Translations under genes and position numbers: made by a program
Assembly: GCA_036186865.1 (NCBI GenBank)
Contig: AP025069.1
Span: 19,978,122 to 20,042,121, forward strand
Direction of reading: 5' to 3'
Length of the DNA stretch: 64,000 bases
From: Eustoma russellianum
Taxonomy: Eukaryota; Streptophyta; Magnoliopsida; Gentianales; Gentianaceae
Shown: positions 52,148-61,316 of the stretch, piece by piece
Numbering within the stretch: position 1 is the first letter of the stretch
Layout of the letters: the number at the start of each line of letters is the position of its first letter
Notes under the pieces: generated by a model
Databases searched by the model: none
Told to the model about the DNA's origin: nothing
What the model saw: the letters and a program-made list of their open reading frames with translations, nothing else

Positions 52148-53015
52148 TGTACCCCGCTCCAAACTAACATAGCAACCAAGGTAGGGAGAGAAGCACGATG
52201 GAATAATGGGACCTCGAAAGAAAGATATCACCTGCTTACCTATGATTATATAGAATTTAAGGTAATTAGCTTACCCCAAAGTGCAAAACCTGAAGCAAGA
52301 GGGCTGGTTGAAATTTACAGATAAGTGCTCGGTTGATGACCTAAGAACTGAGAACTAATAGAAGAAGTACGTTCAGGCGACCTTAATGAGAATTCTGATT
52401 ATATAACCTGCCCATATGCATATGGTGTGAGCACATACTTAGGAATGCATATACGCCGCAAGATGGGTCATCAATTTTACAAATCTGTAAGGTCTAGCAG
52501 ATCTAGCTTGGCGGAGAATAAGTAGCGCTACACACTTGTGTGAGACTTGGGTATATATATATATATGAGTGTACATACGTGTAGGGGGACTATATAAAGT
52601 AAAAGCCACCGTATAATTCCATAAGTCCCGGAGACCTAAGCATAACTAAGATGCAACAACAAGGTCTAAGATATGGATAGATTATGGATAGCAAGGGAAT
52701 AGGCATATTGATGCACACGAATACGACTCAAGGCATATACGAACGGCGACAGAATAATTTTCAAAGAAGTAGGTGCGTGTATGCACATATAGTTAGGAGA
52801 TAGAGAGTATTCTTGAGGATTATGACTTATTTCTAAAAGAAAAAGAAATATGGACATATATGAGTAGGTATGGGTGCGTGTGCCTATACATGCATAAATA
52901 CGTATACATATACATACATGGAAGAAGATATGTACAGCCACACATGCCTACATATAAAGTACAAGTATATATATATATACGTACATATAACAGATATACC
53001 AAAAAGGGGTGTGTT
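52148..53015 (-). mobile_element. unidentified LTR-like sequence X, left part
   Basis: Starts TGTACCCCGCTCC where Sirevirus B pol stops, and shows no coding potential. On the minus strand a TATA-like TTTATATAGTCCCC lies near 52588-52601. (TA)n and TACATA repeats are at 52552-52566 and 52855-52990. Sirevirus A is inserted in it; the sequence resumes at 63869. A gypsy-type LTR is the best guess. No partner LTR is in the window. Confidence 0.35.
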
Positions 53016-55562
53016 TGTTGGACCGTGCACCTGCAATAAACACCACTAGAGGGGGGGGGGGTGAATAGTGGTTAGCGGAAATTACACTACAACCCTTTGT
53101 TAAAATCCCCTTTGAAAACAGAATCTGAGACCACCTCAGATTCAGAACCCGTTTTTCAAAAATTCACAAATAATTGTACACAACTCCAAAAATTATGAAA
53201 ATTTCCAGAATTGAACTTAAATGAGTTAAAAAGACTCTGTCCAGAAATCAGACAAAAAGAAGATCGTTTGACCCTTCAAACAAATAAAAAGACTCAGATG
53301 GTCAATCTGGACAGAATTGGACAGAATGTTGCTGATTTTGCAAATAGTGTTTCTATTTGAATACTCAACCAAACAGGTTGATCTTTATATCAAAACACTC
53401 CTTAGGATGTGTAGATGAAGTTTCCAAAAGGCCCTAACCTTAAACGATTCTTGAAAAATACAGAATTTAAGTTTTCTCAAAACTGGTCAGATTGTAGCCA
53501 GATTGGAGCAGTTATCTTGCAAAGATTGAAAGACTAACTTTACCTTGCTCAAATCAAGTGATTCTTGTTGCAAATGAAAGCTAACAGTCTGAAGTATAAC
53601 TCCACCAAAAATCACGAATTTTGAAAATGTTTAGCTATTTTTTCAAATTGTGTGAAGTTGGGTGAAAACTGCAGTCAAAAACGGGCAGAAAACAGAAATA
53701 AAGAAACAAGAGAAGTACACCGAGGATTTATCCTGGTTCGGTCAATGTGACCTACTCCAGTCCCAAGGAACACCTTTCCTTGGATTTCACTATGAAATGA
53801 GCACCTTACAACAAGAGCCAAGCTTGATCCTTGGGTTATACACCAACCCTACTCAAGACTTGGATAATCACCTTCTAAGCAACACTTAGTTGCAACTCCT
53901 CTAACACCTATTGATGTAGCCTTATAAAGATGGCTAATCAATCTTACAAATGAAGCTCAAGAGGCTTGTAGCACAACAAAAATATCAAGAACACCTTTGC
54001 TACAACAAAATACAACAGCAAGAACAAGAAGATGAATATGAAAGCTATAGAATGCTTGTGAGCTTCAAGTATGTTTCATCTTCTTCACCAATGCCTCTAT
54101 TTATAGTGTGATTTGAGCTTTGAAGATAAGAATGCCAATGTGTCATCATCTTCATCATCAACTCCAAATGTCTTCTCATCATTGGTTGGCTTTGTACACT
54201 TGGCAAAATAAAACACCATGATTGGTCCACCTTGGCAAAATGATGTGGCCGATTTTTCCACCTTGGATTTATCATAATTATCTTTTGCAACATGTAGATA
54301 ATAAGAAGAAGATAATGCACCAAAATACCTCAACTTCTATCTTGAGAATAGGCATGTGGGAGAAGACCATTTCAAAAAAAAAATTCAGCTCCAACTTTGA
54401 ATGTAGCCGTTGGCTACCATGCACTTTTGCAAAAATAATTTCTGCTTTTTCTTAATAAAAATAAGGAAGGATATTATCACCAAATTATCTCCAACTTCAA
54501 GCACCATAATAGGACATGTGAAGTCTTCATTTGACTTCAAAAATCTGCTGAAAATTCCCAAGAAAAGCACATAACCGTTGGGTATATTTTTAAAATATCC
54601 AAGTTGGCATTTTTGCCAACTAGCTCCTTTTTGGTTGGTCCACTTGTCTCCAACTCATAAAATGAACTCCACATCATATCCACCTTATCAATCACGTTTT
54701 TTTCACATATATATAAGTGTAGCAACTCAGATTTTTGAAGAAGAAATAAATAGATAACAACTGACAAGATTATGTCAACGTGTAACACCGAAATTCCCCA
54801 ATATTTCTTCTAATATGTTGAGATCATTTCCACACCTTTGACACCTTTAACATCTCTGAAAAATGATGATAAATGTTCTCTTATAACATATATAAGAGAG
54901 TCTTCAAGAAAAAATAGAATGTGACATCTCAAATCGTCACATATCCAGCTATAGTCAATAATATCATCGGTTGAGAGAATAAGATATAAGATCACCATAT
55001 TATCTTCAAAATAATAATAACACAGCTCCAGAATGAAGATAATAATATGCTCAAGAGATTCCTTGAGTGAAAATACCAAAAATACCCTTGGGGGTAAAAT
55101 GACCAAAATACCCCTGGTGTGAGAAAACTCCAGAAATGACCCCGATGGTCAGAAATAACCATGATACCAACTTTGTCATCATAAATAGTATAAGAATGCA
55201 CCCTTGAAATATTTTCACCATATCATGTTCCTACAAAACTTAAAATACCAATTTTGCCCTTTTTGGTAAGTTGTAGAAACTTCCAAGGAACGTTAGTCAC
55301 AAGACAATAATAATCACCAAAAACACATAATAAGCACATAATTAACATGTATAAATCATGTACAAATGAAAACAATCATTTTAACACATTTTAGAAAATT
55401 ATTTCTAAAAACCCTAGACATCGATCGATCGAAGTGCAACAACCTGAGAGATCGATGTCAACTTTTTCAACTTCTAATCGCATATAACACTGTGTGACAT
55501 TTTTAAGTATTCACCACTTAAAAATGATGACTTTGAAAATTATCCAAACATATTTCTCAACA
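53016..55562 (-). repeat. Sirevirus A 3' LTR
   Basis: 2547 bp, TGTTGGACCGTGCACC to TTTCTCAACA. A by-eye comparison with the 5' LTR shows scattered substitutions, on the order of 1-2%. TATA box CTATTTATAG at 54097-54106; GGTTCGG motif near 53735; ATCGATCGAT word at 55420. Confidence 0.97.
54097..54106 (-). promoter_or_regulatory. Sirevirus A 3' LTR TATA box
   Basis: CTATAAATAG on the minus strand, the same in element B (48125-48134) and in the 5' LTR. Confidence 0.7.
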
Positions 55563-55578
55563 TTCTCCCCCTTTTGGA
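55563..55578 (-). promoter_or_regulatory. Sirevirus A polypurine tract
   Basis: TTCTCCCCCTTTTGGA on the plus strand, i.e. TCCAAAAGGGGGAGAA in element sense, abutting the 3' LTR. Confidence 0.9.
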
Positions 55579-55814
55579 TGATTTTCAAAATAACCTAACA
55601 TGATTTTAATGTCAGAACTTATTAAAAATTTCACCAAATGTTTTCAAATTTTAAATAGTATGTTGCTCCCCCTCAACTCATACTCTCCCCCTTAACCTAT
55701 GCTCAAAAATTTTACCAATTAAAACTTAGCATATGATTCATCATGACTTACCAACTAAAATCATGTTCTTATTCTATCTCCCCCTTTATTTTGCAAATCA
55801 TGCAAAAGATAGAA

Positions 55815-58800
55815 CTATGCAATGGTATCGTAAGTCATCATTCCTAATTTGGCTCGTAAGTTTTCAAAAGTGGCTTGATTAAGGGGTTTGGTGAAGATGT
55901 CAGCGATTTGGTGATCAGTTCTTATATGGTTTATCACTATATCCTCATTTTGAACATGATCGCGAAGAAAGTATCGCACCTCAATGTGTTTGGCCTTAGA
56001 ATGAAGCACCGGATTCTTGGAAAGATTGATTACACTTGTGCTATCACAGAAAATTGGAATCTTTTTCATTTTAATGCCAAAATCACTAAGTTGTTGTTTA
56101 AGCCAAAGTATTTGGGTAGTACATAAACTCAAAGCAATATACTCAGCTTCAGTGGTAGAAAGAGCTACACTAGCTTGCTTTTTAGAAAACCAAGAGATCA
56201 AATTGGTTCCTATGAATTGACATGTGCCGCTAGTGGATTTTCTATCTAACTTGCAACCACCATAATCAGCATCACTATATGCGTGTAATTCCAACTTAGC
56301 GTTTCTATCATACCATAGTCCTAAGTGAGGTGTATGCTTAAGATATCTAAAGATCTTTTTCACTGCATTGTAATGTGATACCTTAGGACAAGATTGAAAC
56401 CTAGCACACATACACACACTAAACATAATATCAGGTCTTGATGTAGTTAAGTATAATAGCGATCCAATCATAGACCTATAGAGAGTGTCATCAAAAGGTT
56501 TACCATTTTCATCCTTATCAAGTTTAGTACTAACACTCATGGGGGTAGTTGTAGGTTTTAATTCTTCAAAACCAAACTTCTTAATCATATCATTGACATA
56601 CTTAAGTTGGATAATGTGAATTCCTTGAGGGGTTTGTTTGATTTGAAGTCCTAAGAAATAATTCAACTCTCCTACCATTGACATTTCAAACTCTGACTTC
56701 ATACATTCTTCGAAGTCTTTTACTAAGGTAGGGTTAGTTGAACCAAAGATAATATCGTCTACATATATTTGAACTATTAACAAATCATTGCCTTTTCTTT
56801 TTAGGAATAATGTGTTGTCTATAGTTCCCCTTTGATAATTATTTACAATAAGAAAGTTTGCAAATCTATCATACCAAGCTCTTGGAGCTTGTTTCAAACC
56901 ATATAAAGCTTTCTTAAGCTTGTACACATGGTTAGGATTCTTTGGATCTTCGAATCCAGGGGGTTGTTTGACAAACACCTCTTCTTGGATGTATCCATTC
57001 AAGAATGCACTCTTGACATCCATTTGGAAGAGCTTAATATTGCTTAGACTTGCAATCGCAAGTAATAATCTAATTGCTTCTAGTCGTGCAACAGGTGCAA
57101 AGGTTTCTTCATAATCTATACCTTCTTGTTGATTATAACCTTGTGCGACTAGTCTAGCCTTATTTCTTGTAATGTTTCCTTGTTCGTCCATCTTATTCCT
57201 AAACACCCATTTAGTTCCTATGATAGACTTATCTTCAGGTTTAGGTACTAAGTCCCACACATTGTTCCTTGTGAATTGGTTCAATTCCTCATGCATAGCT
57301 TCTATCCATGTTATGTCACCTAAGGCTTCCTTTACATTCTTAGGTTCTAATTGTGAGATTAAGCTATGTCCTTCAAGTTGACTTATATTTCTACGTGTTC
57401 TAACCCCAACACTTGGATCCCCAATGATTAATTCTCTAGGGTGCCACCAATTCCTAGATCGACTAGGTTCACCCTCATCTTGTTCAAATGTTTCATTAGT
57501 GTGAACATTATCATATGTAACTGGATCATTTGTTACATTATCTTCCAATTGCAAAGTTTCTTCATTTATATCACCTAAGGGTTCATGCATGTCTTGTTCA
57601 GGGGGAGTTGGTTCTAGATGATCAAGTACAGGCTCAAGTAATGCATCATCATCAAACATATTTTCAACATTTGTTTCTTGTTTATGTTGATGTTTATCAC
57701 TAACTTCAAAGCATGCATTTTCATTGAATTTCACATGTATGGATTCAATTATTTTTCTAGATGCAGGATTATAACACTTATATGCTCTTGAGTTAGTTGA
57801 ATACCCAACAAATATGCATTCAATAGACTTTTGTTCAAATTTATCTAGATTATCCTTAGTGTTTAACACAAAACATTTACATCCAAATACTTTAAGATAA
57901 TCTATTTTAGGTTGTCTATTGTTTAGCAATTCATAAGGCGTTTTATTTAATTTCTTTCTAATAGTGAGCCTATTTATAATATAGCATGCACAACTAACAG
58001 CTTCAGCCCATAAATATTTAGGTAATTTATTTTCACACAGCATTGTCCTAGCAACTTCTTGAATCGTTCTATTTTTACGTTCAATAACTCCATTGAGTTG
58101 TGGTGTTCTAGGTGGTGAGAATTCATGTTTTATTCCATGTAGTTCACAAAAGTTGATTACATCTTTATTTTTAAATTCTCCACCTCTATCACTTCTAATT
58201 CTTTTGACATTTTCTTCGTAAATGTTTTGAAGTTGCTTGATAAGGGTTTCGATTGCTAATGGAGCATCGTCTTTGTGTGTTAAGAACAATGTCCATGTGT
58301 AGCGTGAGTAATCATCTACTATGACACACACATAGTAGTGTCCACCTAGACTTCTTGTCCTACTTGGACCAAATAAGTCTAAGTGAAGCAATTCTAGTAC
58401 ATGACTAGTACTCACTTCATGTTTCGGTTTTAAGGTTTCTTTAATGTGTTTTCCCTTAATACATATTTCACACGTTTGAAAATTATCTAAGTCTAACTTA
58501 GGCATACCTCTAATTAAATTCTTTTTAGATAATTTCCTAATGGTTGAAATTCCTATATGGCCTAATCTTCTATGCCATAAATTCACATCTAAGTCATGTG
58601 ATATTAGACACTTAACCTTAGCATCTAACATGTTATCTAAGGTAAGAGTATAAATATTACTATCTCTATTTCCTTTTAATACTATTTCTCCCTTTTTATT
58701 TATTATATCACAAGAATTGGGAAGAAAGGAGACATTATAACCACAATCTATAAGTTGAGAAATACTAAGTAAATTATAGGATAGATTGCTTACTAATAAC

Positions 58801-59021
58801 ACATTTCGTATTTGAAATGTGTTAGGGTCCCCGATTGTTCCTCTTCCAACAACTTTTCCTTTGTTGTTGTCACCGAATGTCACCTTTCCACCATCAATAT
58901 GTTCAAGTTCCGTGAATAGTTTGGGGTTGCCTGTCATATGCCTCGAACATCCACTATCTAAAAACCATTTGGTTTTCAGATTCTTTGACTTTGCCTCCTT
59001 CTTGCATTCCTTGCGTTTATC
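55815..59021 (-). CDS. pol: Sirevirus A Pol: protease, integrase, RT, RNase H
   Basis: One open frame of 1069 codons following a TAG; first ATG at 58937. Just before that ATG, the protease site WFLDSGCSRHMTG is in frame. Integrase: LWHRRLGH...CEICIKGK, LDLFGPSRTR, RSDRGGEFKN, QLNGVIERKNRT. RT: WVFRNKMDEQGN, KARLVAQGYNQQEGIDYEET, QMDVKSAFLNG, YGLKQAPRAW, catalytic YVDDIIFGS. RNase H: AYSDADYGG, STTEAEYIAL, FCDSTSVINL, ADIFTKPL. The family motif VRYHFLRDH reads VRYFLRDH: one codon (His) is missing relative to element B. All other catalytic residues are present. Lacking an ATG before protease, expression depends on gag readthrough, which two stops would hinder. Confidence 0.93.
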   Translation of the reverse strand, partial: DKRKECKKEAKSKNLKTKWFLDSGCSRHMTGNPKLFTELEHIDGGKVTFGDNNKGKVVGRGTIGDPNTFQIRNVLLVSNLSYNLLSISQLIDCGYNVSFLPNSCDIINKKGEIVLKGNRDSNIYTLTLDNMLDAKVKCLISHDLDVNLWHRRLGHIGISTIRKLSKKNLIRGMPKLDLDNFQTCEICIKGKHIKETLKPKHEVSTSHVLELLHLDLFGPSRTRSLGGHYYVCVIVDDYSRYTWTLFLTHKDDAPLAIETLIKQLQNIYEENVKRIRSDRGGEFKNKDVINFCELHGIKHEFSPPRTPQLNGVIERKNRTIQEVARTMLCENKLPKYLWAEAVSCACYIINRLTIRKKLNKTPYELLNNRQPKIDYLKVFGCKCFVLNTKDNLDKFEQKSIECIFVGYSTNSRAYKCYNPASRKIIESIHVKFNENACFEVSDKHQHKQETNVENMFDDDALLEPVLDHLEPTPPEQDMHEPLGDINEETLQLEDNVTNDPVTYDNVHTNETFEQDEGEPSRSRNWWHPRELIIGDPSVGVRTRRNISQLEGHSLISQLEPKNVKEALGDITWIEAMHEELNQFTRNNVWDLVPKPEDKSIIGTKWVFRNKMDEQGNITRNKARLVAQGYNQQEGIDYEETFAPVARLEAIRLLLAIASLSNIKLFQMDVKSAFLNGYIQEEVFVKQPPGFEDPKNPNHVYKLKKALYGLKQAPRAWYDRFANFLIVNNYQRGTIDNTLFLKRKGNDLLIVQIYVDDIIFGSTNPTLVKDFEECMKSEFEMSMVGELNYFLGLQIKQTPQGIHIIQLKYVNDMIKKFGFEELKPTTTPMSVSTKLDKDENGKPFDDTLYRSMIGSLLYLTTSRPDIMFSVCMCARFQSCPKVSHYNAVKKIFRYLKHTPHLGLWYDRNAKLELHAYSDADYGGCKLDRKSTSGTCQFIGTNLISWFSKKQASVALSTTEAEYIALSLCTTQILWLKQQLSDFGIKMKKIPIFCDSTSVINLSKNPVLHSKAKHIEVRYFLRDHVQNEDIVINHIRTDHQIADIFTKPLNQATFENLRAKLGMMTYDTIA

Positions 59022-59051
59022 CTACAATGGAGACAAAGTTTTAGGTACCAT

Positions 59052-61193
59052 TTATTTGGGTCCTTGAATGTTAGGGGCATTATTCTTGTTTAGATAACCC
59101 TTAGGTATCCAAACTTGAACATACCTTTTAGGCATATTTTTAGCATGGTTAAAATAAGAAGGATAAGCATATAGATGATTATTCCTCATAAGTGAAGATG
59201 CATTGTTATACATGTTGCGCCGTGGTTGATAATCGTTATAGAATGGCCAAGATTTATGATGTATATAAGGCATGTGAATTTGTTTCTTATATGGCGCAGT
59301 ATAAGTGTGTTCATAGGCATTTCTATAAGACTTATAAAAGTGTTGCCTATACTTAGGTTCATAATAAGTTGTATGCATTTTATTCAGTCTAGATGCATTT
59401 GTATACATGTAGGCATAGTTTCTAGGTTGTCTAGATGCAAAGTTTGGCCTAGATGTATAGTTATGCGTGTGTGTTTTTATGGGTGTATGCTGCATCTTTA
59501 TCTTTGAATAAGTAGAAGGAGTAGAAGAAGATTTAGCAGAAAAATTTGTTTTTATAACTTTATAAGGTTGTTTCGTAGTTGATGATACAAACTTAGTCTT
59601 TTTATCTGATTTGTCATCTTCTTCTTTATATCCCAATCCAGTTTTATCATTTCCATACTTTTGTGATGATATAAGTGTATCTAACATATTTGAACCAGAT
59701 TTAAATTGTTCTATCATTTTTTCTAAGGTAAATTTAGAAGACTTAAGTTGCACTATTTCATTTTCACAACTTTCTAACTTAGATTTTAACATTTTATTTT
59801 CCATTTGTAACTTTTGTTCATCTTTCCTATATGATTCAATTTTATTCTCTAAAGAATCAAGAGTATTAGTAGACTCTTGTTTAAGAGATTCTAGTTGATC
59901 GGAAAATTCCAAGTTGGACGTCTTCAACTTGTCATTTTCTTCAACTAGTTTCTTCTTTTCTTTAGAGAGCCTCTTACAGTGAGCATGCATTCTTAGGAAT
60001 TCTTCATACATTTCATCAAATGTCATGTCACTATCAGAATCACTATCAGAAGAAGAACATACCTCGTTTGATACGAAGCAGACTTGAGCTTCCTCAGTTT
60101 CGGATTCTGAGTCGGATGAGTCGCTCCATGTGCTCACCTTCATTGCTCGTTTCTCTTTTCTTGCCTTAGACTCCTTTGTCTTTGTCGTTTGAGCCTCCTT
60201 GTCCTTGGCTTGTTTATTATTGTTGTGGTTATTATTATTTTTCTTCGTGGGACAGTCGTATGAAATATGTCCCTTTTGACCGCATTCATAACACTTTAAT
60301 TCTTTATTATACCATTTGATTGTGTTATTCTTCCTAGGTTGAGAAGAAGAAGAAGAATTACATTGTCTATTCCTGTTTGGACGTTTGAAAAACTTTCTAA
60401 GTTTTCTAGCGATCAATATCAAGTCATCGTCTAATTCAGTATCACTATTGCTATCATCGTTACTGGCATGTGTTTCGGTTGTTTTGAAAGCTATTGACTT
60501 ACCAGATGACTTAGAAGATTCAGACTTTCGTTGGTTCAGTTTTACCTCATAGACTTTAAGAGACCCGATCAATTCATCCATCTTGGTGATTGACTTTGTC
60601 TCCTCGATTGCCGTCACCTTTGGATCCCATTCAGCAGGGAGGCTTCGTAGCACCTTTTGAACCTTTTCACTGTTCGAAAATGACTTCCCTAAAGCTTCAA
60701 GGGTATTGAAAATATTAGTAATCCTCAAATCCATAGATGTTATGGATTCGTTTGGCAACATATTGAAAGTCTCTAATTCAGTCATAAGCATGTTTATTTT
60801 TGACTCTTTAACACCACTAGTACCTTCATGCTTTAATACAAGTGATTTCCACATGTCGTGTGTGCTTGTGCAATTTGACACATATCCTGCTTCAGAAGTT
60901 GTAAGTCCATTTAAAAGTAATTGCATAGCTTTAGCATTCATGGACATTTTCTTTTTATCATCCGATGGCCATTCACTTATATATTTTTCAACCTCTTGAG
61001 TTACTCCACTAACTTGTATAACTTTCGTTGGAATGTACGGCCCATCTTCAACTATAGACCATAAATCGATGTCTATAGCCATTAAGAATAGCCTCATTCT
61101 TAGTTTCCAATGAACAAAATTATTGCCATCAAAAAGAGGAGGGCGTTGTGTAGACATACCTTCTAACTCACCTTTGTGAGAAACAATAGCCAT
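59052..61193 (-). CDS. gag: Sirevirus A Gag, 713 aa
   Basis: The ATG at 61193 (MAIVSHKGELEGMSTQRPPL) is chosen because the longer frame to 61337 would begin inside the LTR and run through the primer site. The N-terminal half is a UBN2-type copia Gag (FDGNNFVHWKLRMRLFL, YECGQ knuckle later). A CCHC zinc knuckle CYECGQKGHISYDC is at about residues 301-314. Asn/Lys-rich and acidic Ser/Asp-rich linkers follow, then a long coiled coil about residues 400-520 and a Tyr/His/Asn-rich tail. A large Gag with a C-terminal coiled coil is characteristic of Sireviruses. It forms the cytoplasmic particle for reverse transcription. It stops at TAA, in the same frame as pol. Confidence 0.92.
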   Translation of the reverse strand: MAIVSHKGELEGMSTQRPPLFDGNNFVHWKLRMRLFLMAIDIDLWSIVEDGPYIPTKVIQVSGVTQEVEKYISEWPSDDKKKMSMNAKAMQLLLNGLTTSEAGYVSNCTSTHDMWKSLVLKHEGTSGVKESKINMLMTELETFNMLPNESITSMDLRITNIFNTLEALGKSFSNSEKVQKVLRSLPAEWDPKVTAIEETKSITKMDELIGSLKVYEVKLNQRKSESSKSSGKSIAFKTTETHASNDDSNSDTELDDDLILIARKLRKFFKRPNRNRQCNSSSSSQPRKNNTIKWYNKELKCYECGQKGHISYDCPTKKNNNNHNNNKQAKDKEAQTTKTKESKARKEKRAMKVSTWSDSSDSESETEEAQVCFVSNEVCSSSDSDSDSDMTFDEMYEEFLRMHAHCKRLSKEKKKLVEENDKLKTSNLEFSDQLESLKQESTNTLDSLENKIESYRKDEQKLQMENKMLKSKLESCENEIVQLKSSKFTLEKMIEQFKSGSNMLDTLISSQKYGNDKTGLGYKEEDDKSDKKTKFVSSTTKQPYKVIKTNFSAKSSSTPSTYSKIKMQHTPIKTHTHNYTSRPNFASRQPRNYAYMYTNASRLNKMHTTYYEPKYRQHFYKSYRNAYEHTYTAPYKKQIHMPYIHHKSWPFYNDYQPRRNMYNNASSLMRNNHLYAYPSYFNHAKNMPKRYVQVWIPKGYLNKNNAPNIQGPK

Positions 61194-61300
61194 AGTATGT
61201 ACCTTGGATTTGAGACAAGCAGTATATAAAGAATTGTTGTTTCTTGGCCTTGTATTGTTCGTACGGTGTTGAATCTTGCTTCTTTTGAGTGGTGTTGGTC

Positions 61301-61314
61301 TGGCTCTGATACCA
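61301..61314 (-). promoter_or_regulatory. Sirevirus A primer-binding site, initiator tRNA-Met
   Basis: Complement reads TGGTATCAGAGCCA, two bases from the LTR edge. Confidence 0.95.
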
Positions 61315-61316
61315 AA

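Noticed and set aside
52666..53002. Short Tyr/His/Ile-rich minus-strand ORFs
   Set aside because: Produced by TACATA/TATG simple repeats in sequence X.
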